NCBI GenBank assembly: GCA_022495005.1
Contig: JAGYXB010002032.1
Span: forward strand, 62,001 to 126,000
DNA from: Rhyacophila brunnea
Taxonomy: Eukaryota; Arthropoda; Insecta; Trichoptera; Rhyacophilidae
DNA length: 64,000 nt
Reading direction: 5' to 3'
Part shown: positions 55,801-62,870 of the stretch, one piece after another
How the letters are laid out: every line of letters starts with the position of its first letter
Position numbering within the stretch: the stretch's first letter is position 1
Position numbers and translations under genes: made by a program
The notes under the pieces: model-generated
What the model saw: only the letters and a program-made list of their open reading frames with translations
Told to the model about the DNA's origin: nothing
Database searches by the model: none

Positions 55801-57581
55801 GATAGTAGCGCTACGGTGGTATTTTTTGCAACTAAACTAAATGTGTCAAATGCTCATGCATTGGTCAAAATGTACGTATATTATCTATGGTCAAAATAGA
55901 TGGTCGCGCTCCGGTGGTATTTTTTGCAACTAATCAAACTAACCAAATGTGTCAAATGTCATTCGATTATAATATAAAAATATACCAATACTACAATGAC
56001 AGTCATATCCATTTACTATGCGCAAAAAAAAAATCTAGAACTATAATATGATAACGGAAGAATTTTTTGAAAGGTATTTTCGCGATTTGATTCGTGCTTG
56101 GGTATCAATCGTGCGATGATCGATTGTATGGTTGTTGACACTTGTTAGCTAACCTCAAAATGGACATTCAGTTGAATAATTCAGAATTACAAAACCAAAC
56201 CTAACCTAACCTAACCTAATAATAATAATATTATATTATGTCCAATTATAACTAATAAAACCATCCGTATTCAATTTACTTTTTCTACTGTCATGTTGAC
56301 AGTTAAAGAATTCCATACCCTGGCGAATTCATGTACTCGGCAGAAAATTTACCCAATTCATGAATAAGGCAACAGGCTTGACTATTACATGAATTAGCCA
56401 AAATTTTGCCCTTTTCATGTAATAGTCCATTTCGCACATTCGGCGTATCATATGCACTATAATCCGCTGTTTTCACTAATTGGACACTTGTCTGGTTTTT
56501 GGGGTGGCGGATTACTGAGAGAGTACTGTAGATGTATTTGTTACACTCAATGGTGTTTTGTCCAATAGGAAAAGTTTTCGCAAAGGGACATCCAAACCTG
56601 TCAATGTCTCAGTCCACTTTTTTTAAATTAATTTATTTACTTATTTTTGATTACTATAATTATTTATCCTGTGTTTATTAACTAACGTACAAATCAAATT
56701 ACTATGGCTATGAATACCCTTCATGTGGTCATTTTTCGACAGAATAAGTATGACATAACATAAATAGTGGACACTAAACTTTGTCGGTCAAACTTATTTG
56801 TTTTCATTGAACTAAGAATACATATTGCAGATGGTGTTGGTTAGTTTTTTTTTTTTAATTCATTATGGCTTGCCTACGCCAAACCATGATCGTTAAAAAA
56901 TATTCTCCTAAAACATGAAACATCTAAAATTATGTATTGTTTAATGCTATAATTTGAGATATTTTATTAACAAACATTCTTTGACTATTATGCCGGGTCC
57001 ACACTGGCAACATGTCGCGCGACAACCTCGTTAAATTTGACGATAATTATCATAATTGCTTAAGAAATTTTACGAAAATTATCATACTTATCGTAAAATT
57101 TAACGGGGTTGTCGCGCGACATGTTGCCAGTGTGGACCCGGCATTACTTACTATGGCCTGGATTAGGCAGGGTTTAATTAAATTTTAAAAACTAACAACT
57201 TTACACATTGTAGCCTTAGTCCAATGAAAACAAATACGTTTGACTGATAAAGTTTAGTTAGTGTGAACTATTTGTTTCAGATCTTAACAGCCTACCTCCA
57301 CCCTTCACCAGTGGTATGACTAAGAAAGAGGCCCTATGCATGTTGATTAATTATTTATCTATGTCATCACTACCTTATGGACACTAAGATAATGAAGGAA
57401 AACCATCAACAAACCTGGCAATCAGAACGACCCATTTGCCAGTGAAATTGGGCACGGTAGGCGGGGCCTGGAGGGGTGAACAGCCGTCCCTCGGCATGCC
57501 GGGCACCACCATGGCGCGGAGACCCTCCGACGGCAGCGGACTGCCGAAGTTGGCCGGCATGTCGCGGAACTCTTCCTCTAT
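43536..57581 (-). CDS. RNF13: RNF13/RNF167/godzilla-type transmembrane RING E3 ubiquitin ligase (5' end missing)
   Basis: Nine minus-strand exons (57581-57415, 54941-54850, 53651-53549, 52315-52207, 50296-50122, 49516-49302, 48253-48117, 45591-45454, 43899-43536) join without a frame break to 499 codons plus TAG. Residues 1-125 form a protease-associated domain (EEEFRDMPANFGSPLPSEGL, NAQDAKFDGVIVHNV, IPSVFVSEDTG). Residues 137-157 are a membrane helix (LLLPFAIVVGVCLLIIIVIT). A basic stretch is followed by RING-H2 (C195, C198, C213, H215, H218, C221, C233, C236; [19 protein letters not shown]). The tail is Ser/Asp-rich with three NPF motifs (297, 382, 392). Family members are endosomal/lysosomal ligases that use E2 enzymes to ubiquitinate membrane-traffic proteins such as SNAREs. 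The signal-peptide exon was not found and may lie beyond or between repeats. Human RNF13 and RNF167 both correspond to fly godzilla, so the symbol is approximate. Confidence 0.9.
44606..44984. mobile_element. MITE with TCAT duplication in the last RNF13 intron
   Basis: The ends AGCGCCTAGTTTCAAAAGCC and GGCTTTTGAAACTAGGCGCT are perfect inverse repeats, flanked by TCAT on both sides. A subterminal TTTTAGGTAGTTTTGAGAAA block is duplicated in tandem near 44635-44700. Confidence 0.85.
45454..45591 (-). CDS. RNF13: RNF13-like exon: Gly/Ser-rich tail
   Basis: Acceptor TTTTGCAG, donor AG-GTCAAT, phase 2 at both ends (46 codons net). It encodes MTGQGHGQVQAASGSWPESS and APFLAGVLNLKGENLHQPN. A length divisible by three means it could be skipped without a frame change. 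Confidence 0.75.
45675..46115 (+). repeat. Dispersed repeat, copy 2 (of 2240-2695)
   Basis: Same blocks and order as the copy at 2240: GTACAAATCTTGCAATCAAT, GAACACGATGCCAATGCATT and ATATATACGTGCGTTACTAT. It lies in an RNF13 intron. Confidence 0.7.
46127..46611. mobile_element. PIF/Harbinger-like MITE with TTA duplication
   Basis: The ends GAGTCTGTCCACACGGTGCG and GCGCCATGTGGACAGGCTC are imperfect inverse repeats, flanked by TTA on both sides (46124-46126, 46612-46614). A truncated relative is at 37980-38165. Confidence 0.75.
46910..47475. mobile_element. hAT-type MITE (CAGTGGCGAAGGG family), truncated, with nested MITE
   Basis: Starts inside the family at ACACAGGGTTTAATCGAATT and ends with the inverse terminus CCTCCACCGTTCGCCGCTG. 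It is interrupted at a TTA by the TACCCCGTTTAC element (46966-47390). Confidence 0.75.
46966..47390. mobile_element. MITE with TACCCCGTTTACA-type ends, copy 2 (nested)
   Basis: The ends TACCCCGTTTACAAGTGCAT and ATGCACATGTACAGGCATTA are diverged inverse repeats; TTA borders both. The uninterrupted host sequence at about 57217 reads GTAGCCTTAGTCCAATG, supporting insertion at TTA. Confidence 0.75.
47512..47665. repeat. Intronic duplication, copy 1 (copy 2 at 49688-49856)
   Basis: TTAACCAAAATGCTATTGTA, GGATTTTTAACTTTTGACAT and ACCTGTGGATGATTATAAAT recur in the same order and strand at 49688-49856, in the neighbouring RNF13 introns on either side of the 48117-48253 exon. No coding signal. Confidence 0.8.
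48117..48253 (-). CDS. RNF13: RNF13-like exon: tail with first NPF motif
   Basis: Acceptor TTTGCAG, donor AG-GTACTT, phase 0 in and phase 2 out. It encodes GGTFVPQRINPFVRAVRSSL and an Ala/Ser/Thr-rich remainder. Placement rests on phase and on the NPF shared with the last exon; tail sequence is weakly conserved in the family. Confidence 0.75.
48348..48480. repeat. pogo/Tigger-like terminus
   Basis: CAGTCGAGCTCGGTTATTAC followed by GATCACGGATATAACGAGG is preceded by TA and resembles the ends of Tigger-type elements. The other end was not found. It lies in an RNF13 intron. Confidence 0.5.
49302..49516 (-). CDS. RNF13: RNF13-like exon: second half of RING and acidic linker
   Basis: Acceptor TTTTTAG, donor CAG-GTATGG. 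It encodes AYHCKCIDPWLTKNRRVCPV followed by CKRKVFASGERTS, an acidic patch DTHSDSDTDDDQAPLVRP and TTTPTTQ. The serine/aspartate patch before a leucine-proline segment is also found in vertebrate RNF13. Confidence 0.92.
49688..49856. repeat. Intronic duplication, copy 2
   Basis: Matches 47512-47665; differs by small indels (an extra GAG in the GGAGGA block and a longer end). Confidence 0.8.
50122..50296 (-). CDS. RNF13: RNF13-like exon: basic linker and first half of RING
   Basis: Acceptor TATTCACAG, donor G-GTAATT. It encodes VVKCTRDRRRARRHRLPN, LKKIPTCKFAKGDPYDT and [20 protein letters not shown] ending in His. Intron phase 1 splits the RING exactly as required to continue AYHCKC in the next exon. 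Confidence 0.92.
50755..52061 (-). mobile_element. hAT element (ZBED5-like transposase relic) in an RNF13 intron
   Basis: An exact 8-bp duplication CTCTACAG (50747-50754, 52062-52069) flanks ends CAGTGGTTTTCAAAG and GTTTGGGAAACCATG, imperfect inverse repeats. The transposase is on the minus strand in two overlapping frames. 51883-51440 has TEVRWLYRGKVLTRLVELRN; 51443-51054 has the dimerisation domain (LRWICNPFQ, FWLSVADNYPCLFDEAMKVL, FTTSYLCEVGFSAM, IKTKYRNKL). The N-terminal part (BED finger and first catalytic residues) is missing and a frameshift separates the halves, so it is inactive. It has the same orientation as the host gene. Confidence 0.92.
52207..52315 (-). CDS. RNF13: RNF13-like exon: transmembrane segment
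   Basis: Acceptor CCTTTCAG, donor ACG-GTAAGT. It encodes FYFVINGDLPFNVNTH followed by the membrane helix LLLPFAIVVGVCLLIIIVIT. It ends in phase 0. Confidence 0.9.
53549..53651 (-). CDS. RNF13: RNF13-like exon: end of protease-associated domain
   Basis: Acceptor TTCTTGCAG, donor AA-GTATGT. It encodes IMSANNPMGIKIPSVFVSED then TGLILENNYMYPN. The IPSVF segment is typical of the domain's final strand. Confidence 0.88.
54396..54595 (+). repeat. Partial tandem duplication in an RNF13 intron
   Basis: CTTTTTGTCGGGTCTGCCGA occurs at about 54397 and 54476; TGTTCTAACGCCATTACAAT through TATAAATTCCCGATG occurs at about 54427 and 54546. The second unit carries about 40 extra bases (TTCGGTTCGAACGGG...). 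Origin unknown. Confidence 0.8.
54850..54941 (-). CDS. RNF13: RNF13-like exon: middle of protease-associated domain
   Basis: Acceptor TGTTTTCAG, donor G-GTAACT, 92 bp. It encodes YSCSFEMKVRNAQDAKFDGV then IVHNVNSSEL, matching the C-F--KV-NAQ-A---A-IVHNV segment of the family. Confidence 0.88.
55197..55484 (+). pseudogene. Tigger/jerky-like transposase fragment
   Basis: The frame reads RRVQVYNADEMGLFWKLLLR, KTYVHREESNVPGR and DRITIIMPCSNATGTHKMKL, the beginning of the DDE_1 catalytic domain with its first Asp in NADE. The usual Thr after NADE is Met here. Only about 90 codons remain and the N-terminal CENP-B-like DNA-binding part is missing, so it is not functional. Confidence 0.92.
55639..56445. 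mobile_element. MITE with CGCCGAATGTGCGAAA ends, nested in Tigger
   Basis: The ends CGCCGAATGTGCGAAATTGA and TTTCGCACATTCGGCG are flanked by TA. The inverted arms reach about 50 bp perfectly and further with interruptions. Inside, GGTGGTATTTTTTGCAACTA is repeated directly at about 55816 and 55914, and a CCTAA tract occurs near 56198. Confidence 0.88.
56745..57310. mobile_element. hAT-type MITE (CAGTGGCGAAGGG family) with nested palindrome
   Basis: Family blocks ATAAATAGTGGACACTAAAC, GCAGATGGTGTTGGTTAG and the inverse terminus CTACCTCCACCCTTCACCAG are present; the left terminus is missing. A 153-bp palindrome (56991-57143) is inserted inside. Confidence 0.8.
56991..57143. mobile_element. Near-perfect palindromic MITE, 153 bp
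   Basis: The arms TGCCGGGTCCACACTGGCAA and TTGCCAGTGTGGACCCGGCA continue as inverse repeats through GTCGCGCGACAAC and the TTTACGATAA-type centre. TTA borders both ends, as expected for PIF/Harbinger-type elements. It would form a hairpin of about 65 bp. Confidence 0.85.
57415..57581 (-). CDS. RNF13: RNF13-like exon: start of protease-associated domain
   Basis: Acceptor TGTTCCAG, donor AG-GTTTGT. It encodes IEEEFRDMPANFGSPLPS and ends TGKWVVLIA plus a split Arg codon. This aligns with the FDDLPARFG and VLIRR segments of vertebrate RNF13. It begins in phase 0, so an upstream coding exon is expected. Confidence 0.88.
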
Positions 57582-57869
57582 CTGGAACAGAAGCAGACAA
57601 AACAACTTTAGAGACATAATTATACGATGTCACATTGACTAATTTGTTATTAATCTAAATCAGACATACCTAGGTAAGTATTAACAAACCGCTTTCAGTG
57701 CGAGTCGTGGGAGTGAGGCATAGGAATTTTTTTGTGAGGAAGGGGTTACTTATATCAGGATACACATTGATTACTGTACCGATTTATTCGTGCAGACACA
57801 CAGTAAAATAATTATAAAAGATATCAATACAATATTGGTATACAAAGTACCTAGTATAAATATTTTGGC

Positions 57870-58520
57870 TACATGTAAATTGTACGTAAAACATTTCACA
57901 TCGGATTCATATCATATTTCTTATCGGAAAGAGATGACCGTATACTATATGGCCTCCAATTTTATTAGATTCAATATGAACATTAATTCAATTTTCATGG
58001 CTGATTTGGCGAAATTCAAGAAAAGAATGAAAACCTAACCTAACCTAATCTAACCTAACAAAAAATGCAGTATATCAGCTATTTTCAAAATTTGTTTGCT
58101 GCTGGCTTCCCGTAAAGTATAAACCGACAAGAACCGTGTTTTATTTAGACATGAATTTTATGTCAGTACTATAGGACCTAGAGTTTCGACGGTCTTTAAT
58201 ATACGGCCATATGAGTACCTTGGTATCAAAGTGGGACATAAGCCATTTACAAAATTTTACAGGAGACTCACAAACATGTGTGAAAAGTGACCGTTTTTCA
58301 TATAACTTAACAACTTTAAACTCAAAAATCTCTATGAAAACTACCGTTTTTGATACGTTTGGTGAATTTTTTGAAAAGAGCATCACTCGCACTACCATAA
58401 TCAATTAAAACATGAATTTAGTGGGAGGTGGCGTATGTCCCACTTTGATACCAAGGTACTCATATATTTCCAATACAACATTCCACGGTGAAGTGTGATA
58501 CGGCGAACTGCATGTATTCC
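57870..58520 (+). mobile_element. 400-bp MITE family, copy 4, with nested element
   Basis: ACATGTAAATTGTACGTAAA start, a CCTAACCTAACC tract, the GTTTGCTGCTGGCTTCCCG block and ATTTCCAATACAACATTCCA toward the end. It is interrupted at an ATAT site by the 249-bp element at 58213-58461. Confidence 0.88.
58213..58461. mobile_element. MITE with ATAT duplication nested in the 400-bp MITE
   Basis: The ends GAGTACCTTGGTATCAAAGT and ACTTTGATACCAAGGTACTC are perfect inverse repeats of at least 28 bp. ATAT is duplicated at 58209-58212 and 58462-58465; removing the element and one ATAT restores the GGCCATATATTTCC seen in other copies. The family is not assigned. Confidence 0.92.
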
Positions 58521-58724
58521 ATTACATGCACAACGCATTTGCGGGAAGAGAATATCGAATTATTAATTAATATCCTCATCTGAAAATGGAACTGGAATTG
58601 TAATTTATGAGTTTATGGAATCGAATCCCATCCAATGTCCGACTGGACCCTTACCCGGAACCGAACCTTTGGAATAATTTGGGGTACTATCAGCTCTAAC
58701 TACTAACGCCGGTTCACCCTCGCC

Positions 58725-59260
58725 AACAGGTGTTATTTTGGTCTCCAAAAGCTTCTAAAGAGCAAAGCACTCTCAAGGAAAACCAAAATAACCTTATATA
58801 AAACTCTCCTGCGCCCGGTATTAACATATGGATCAGAATGCTGGGCACTCAGCAAACAGGATAAGGGAAATATCGACATCTTTGAGAGGAGAGTTTTGAG
58901 AAGAATCTTTGGGGCTGTTCAAGAAAATGCATTTGGAGGTCAAGGTAGAATGAGGAGATGTACACACTTTATGGGGGCGAAAAGATCACGTAGCATATGA
59001 AAATGCAGAGACTGCGCTAGATCGGCCACGTGAATAGAATGCCAGAGGATATACCGGCGAGGCGGGCTATGTATGCAGCCCCCGATGCCAAGAGAAGACC
59101 AGAACGGCCGAAATTAAGATGGCTGGACTGAACCATGGGAGATTTAAAAATGCTCAGTCAAATTAACTGGAGAGTGTCGGCGCTGGATCGTTCAGCTGCT
59201 CTAAAAAGAATGCATCTTAATCTATCAGCAGGAAGAATATTCCACTTTTGATAAGGTGAA
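58725..59260 (+). pseudogene. LINE reverse-transcriptase C-terminal relic
   Basis: The plus-strand readings include KALSRKTKITLYKTLLRPVL, TYGSECWALSKQDKGNIDI, FERRVLRRIFGAVQ and, after frame breaks, LRWLD-like sequence near 59120. YKTLLRPVLTYGSE-W and FERRVLR-I-G are hallmark motifs of arthropod endonuclease/reverse-transcriptase non-LTR elements. Several frameshifts and stops. Confidence 0.9.
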
Positions 59261-59398
59261 TGAACATTGATTTGTGCACACTGATTTTTCTCACATTTCC
59301 ACATCAGTCTGTGACTAATTGAATTGACGGTAAAACATAAGGAATCTACGCTAAGGACAATCGGTATACTTTCCCTGTCACAAATAGTGGGTATTAGT

Positions 59399-59749
59399 CA
59401 TGGCCCCCACATCCTGAAGCGGGCCCCAAGGCTAAGGTTTTTGTCGGGCCCCCCCTACCTATCTCTAAGGTTAAAGGCAGTGTGACGCTCTACAGTAGCG
59501 TTTCCCAAATGGTGTTCACGGTAAAATTAAGGGTATTTAATGTATTTTTAATACTTACATCCACTTGAATTACGGAGTTATCAAGTAATGACAGAACTAA
59601 AAATCACATGGCATAATCACAAATTTTAAAATATAACAATTTAACGACTTTTTTTACTATTAGAGCAAATTTATGATGTGTGTTTATCTCACTCGCCACA
59701 ACGGGCCCCTAGGCTAGAGCCCTGCCAGCCCCCCCTTGTGGGGGTCATG
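59399..59749. mobile_element. hAT-type MITE with GC-rich ends
   Basis: The ends CATGGCCCCCACA and TGTGGGGGTCATG are flanked by an exact 8-bp duplication GTATTAGT (59391-59398, 59750-59757). Subterminal blocks are rich in GGGCCCC. No coding sequence. Confidence 0.9.
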
Positions 59750-60174
59750 GTATTAGTACATACAAGTTAACAGAAACTACTAACACAAAATAATAGTTCA
59801 ATTATTTAGGACATGTTCTATTTAATCGATAATGTATATTAATTTTAATAATTAAATTTGTAACATGTCATTGTGCATACCGATAAGAATAAATGATTTA
59901 TAACAACAAAGGGGGGCAAACGAGCGATGCAATTCTCTCAAAGATTGCATCATAATTAGTTTTTACATCAGGTCCAGAGGTCTGTATATTGTAATATACT
60001 CAAGTGGTATTCAAAATTGTATTAAGAATACAAAAATTAAGATATTGACATCCGGCATTACAATCCTCGGTGGTCAAAGCATCTTCCAAAAACTTTTTCC
60101 GTCCAAGACGAGCCAGTCCAACGCTTTCCAATTGCTTTAACCATGCATTCTTAAATCTTCCATGGCGCGGTGTA

Positions 60175-60545
60175 GTCCGTGTCCGGAAATTTGTACGTAT
60201 GCAGTTCACCGTATCACACTTCACCGTGAAATGCTGTATCGGAAATATATGGTCGTATATTAAAGACCATCCAACCTCTTTGGGTCGTATAGTACTGAGA
60301 TAAAATTCATGTCCAAATAAAACACGGTTCTTGTCAGTTTACTGGAAGCCAGCGGCAAACAAATTTTGAAAATAGCCGATATACTGGATTATTTGTTAGG
60401 TTAGTTTAAGATCTAATAAAATTGGAACATTATTGTCTGCAATGCTCCACGACCGTATAGTATACAATCATCTCTTTCCGATAAGAAAGCTTACGGCAAA
60501 CTACTGTGCTACGGTGAAATGTAATACGTACAATTTACATGTAAC
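60175..60545 (-). mobile_element. 400-bp MITE family, copy 5 (inverted)
   Basis: On the minus strand the blocks run TACATGTAAATTGTACGTAT, a CCTAA-poor middle, TTTGTTTGCCGCTGGCTTCC, AAAGAGGTTGGATGGTCTTT and TACGTACAAATTTCCGG, in family order. Confidence 0.85.
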
Positions 60546-61799
60546 CAGTCTAGCCATTTCAGTTTCAGGTATTCAGGACTTCTTTTCCCTCAGAGAATGG
60601 GAACATGGAAACTTATGTTATCGATTCAGTATCTTCATTATGTCACATGACCTTTCCGCCCCCCTTGATTCCAAATGCAATTTTATTTAACGACTACAAA
60701 GATTCTTTCCAGGACTCTCCTCACAAAGATGTCCATCTTTCTCTCATTTTGTTTCCTAAGTGCTCAGCATTTCGATCCGCACGCTAATACGCGAAGAAGA
60801 ACCATGTGGGTTTCTTCTCACCCATCGCCACAATAATGAAGATCACGGTCTTCATAAACATTTCCTATTTTGCATACAATTCTCACTCAGTTGTCCATGC
60901 ATCTCAGACATATCGTCGAGAGCCGTTCCTCTATGGATGATTCAACATGCGCTCTGTCGAAGAAGAAATTTAAAGCATTCGACGCCAACACCACATTACG
61001 AAAGCATCAATTGCCTACCACTCCCTTGCCCTCAGGATCCACGACTTTACGACACCATACAAAAATATGAAGAACTTGCAGAAGCATCATTTTCATAGCA
61101 ATTGAAAATCCCCGATCCTTCCATATTATAGTGGTAAGACTTCTGCTTCACATCCACCTTTTCCTCTAATGGTTGATGCTAGATATACAGACTCGTTCAT
61201 TACACTCGCAAACAAGGGAAGGCCTTTATTCCGAAATGGATCAACCCCGACTGAAGATGTTTCATTATAATCATCATTGCTTACAAAACATCTGTTGATT
61301 GCAAACTTGATAAGACCTCAAAAATGAAGAACCAATCGCAAAGCAATAACTACTTGATATTACTATCTATTTAAAAAGTGTGACTGTATTGTTGTTACTT
61401 TACTATACACAATGAGGACAATGATTAAAAATAATGTCTACAAACATCCTATGCATACATACATATTATTTTAAACTCATTCAAAGTCATGTGATTCTCA
61501 TAGTATGATGTCATCTTTCAAAAAGTTGATCCAGTGATTCTCAATACTGTTCCACGAGAAATCCAACATCCAGTGATGTAACTGGGAATAATACGCTTCT
61601 ACAAAAAAATGCCAACTGATATTGAATAAAATTTAGGTATACCGGAATCATTCGACAGTGACGCCATGAGTGATTCGCAGATGCATTAGTATTGTTCGCT
61701 ACAATGCCTGTTTCAATGCTAGCGTTTATGTTGTGGCTACTCATACATTAAAACGATGAAATTATACCTATACATAATAGACGTTGAAGTTAAGGCCTC
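60546..61799. other. Stretch without recognised family
   Basis: Contains a plus-strand open frame of 112 codons (60760-61098; includes HALCRRRNLKHSTPTPHYES) that I do not recognise. The base composition is slightly less AT-rich. It may be decayed transposon sequence. Confidence 0.3.
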
Positions 61800-62230
61800 A
61801 CCAAACCACACCCAGTCTTAATCGGGCGTATCACGGTACCCTACGTTTAGTGAAGCATAATTTTTTTCTATGACTGGGAATGTCTCAGGAGCAGTTACTC
61901 AAGACTAAGGTCGCCATGCACTCAAATGTGATTTGACTGGATTTTACATGACTTTAAGTTAAGAGTACCCATTGGAGAGAAATGCAGATAGAGGTAAAAT
62001 TAAATATTGTAGTAAGAACAAAAAGCTAATACAAAGCTGCCAAACAATCTCAAGTGAAGAGAGTTCATGTTGGCAATATGATGATGCAATTTTTTTAATA
62101 GATGCAAAAAAAATTGGCCTTAGGGGCTACCAGGTCGGATGGTCCGATGGGCCCAACTGCTGGTTGAACCGACTTAAGCAGCTCTTCCCTTTCCATACAT
62201 ATACTTATAGACATTCATACCTACAATAAT
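61800..62230 (+). repeat. Dispersed repeat, second copy of 7640-7990
   Basis: Shares CACCCAGTCTTAATCGGGCG-like, CAGTTACTCAAGACTAAGGT-like and GGTCGGATGGTCCGATGGGC blocks with 7640-7990 in the same order. Confidence 0.55.
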
Positions 62231-62639
62231 AATTGTATTATTACATGTAAATTGTACGTATGCAGTGAGCCATACCTCATTATTTTGTATCAGAAAAAGA
62301 TGGCTGTATAGCATCGAGATCCAAAAATGACGCATTGTTGGTGGAGTATTTCAGTGTGAAGTAAGTTGTACGTATGTTACAAAGATGCGACGCTTGTTTG
62401 CTGATTAGATTCAATAAGAACACAAATTTGATATTGATTGGTATCAAATATCTGAAAATAACATTCGCCATTATCATCAGATATTTTATAGGTACGTCTT
62501 GATACTTACGAGCACCTACTTGCTAACCTACGAAGTACCTATATCATTCATCAATCATTGTATTTATAATCCACTTCTATCTTTCCCTAGTACCTATTTG
62601 AGTGTTTTTAATTAGATACGTATTATTAAGTGTTTTATT

Positions 62640-62870
62640 CGCCACGATGCTTAAGCTCGGCCTATAGCGGCGTGGGTCCCAGGTTCGAATTCTGGTTCTG
62701 GCAAGTAAACATTGTTTTTCAATTTGTGTATGAGTCAGAGTATGGACCTAATAGGTTGAGCAAGTGGCTGACATCCATTTCTCGTAAAAACAAAATCTGT
62801 TAATACAAACCTCCACTCTGTGGAGGCCCATAATATGATCCTATTAGGATCGGACATGGTCGAAAAGTGT
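62640..62870 (+). mobile_element. tRNA-derived SINE, copy with damaged head
   Basis: The head is shortened (CACGATGCTTAAGCTCGG) but keeps the B box CAGGTTCGAATTCTGG. The complete body follows (ACCTAATAGGTTGAGCAAGT, TTAATACAAACCTCCACTCT, GGATCGGACATGGTCG). A similar AAGTGTT(T)ATT motif on each side suggests a target duplication. Confidence 0.8.

Larger units (their letters stand above)
55118..56528 (+). mobile_element. Tigger/pogo DNA transposon, interrupted
   Basis: The ends CAGTACACTCTCAGTAATCC and GGATTACTGAGAGAGTACTG are flanked by TA on both sides. It carries a transposase fragment (55197-55484) and is split by a TA-flanked MITE at 55639-56445. It lies in an RNF13 intron, opposite in orientation. 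Confidence 0.92.
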
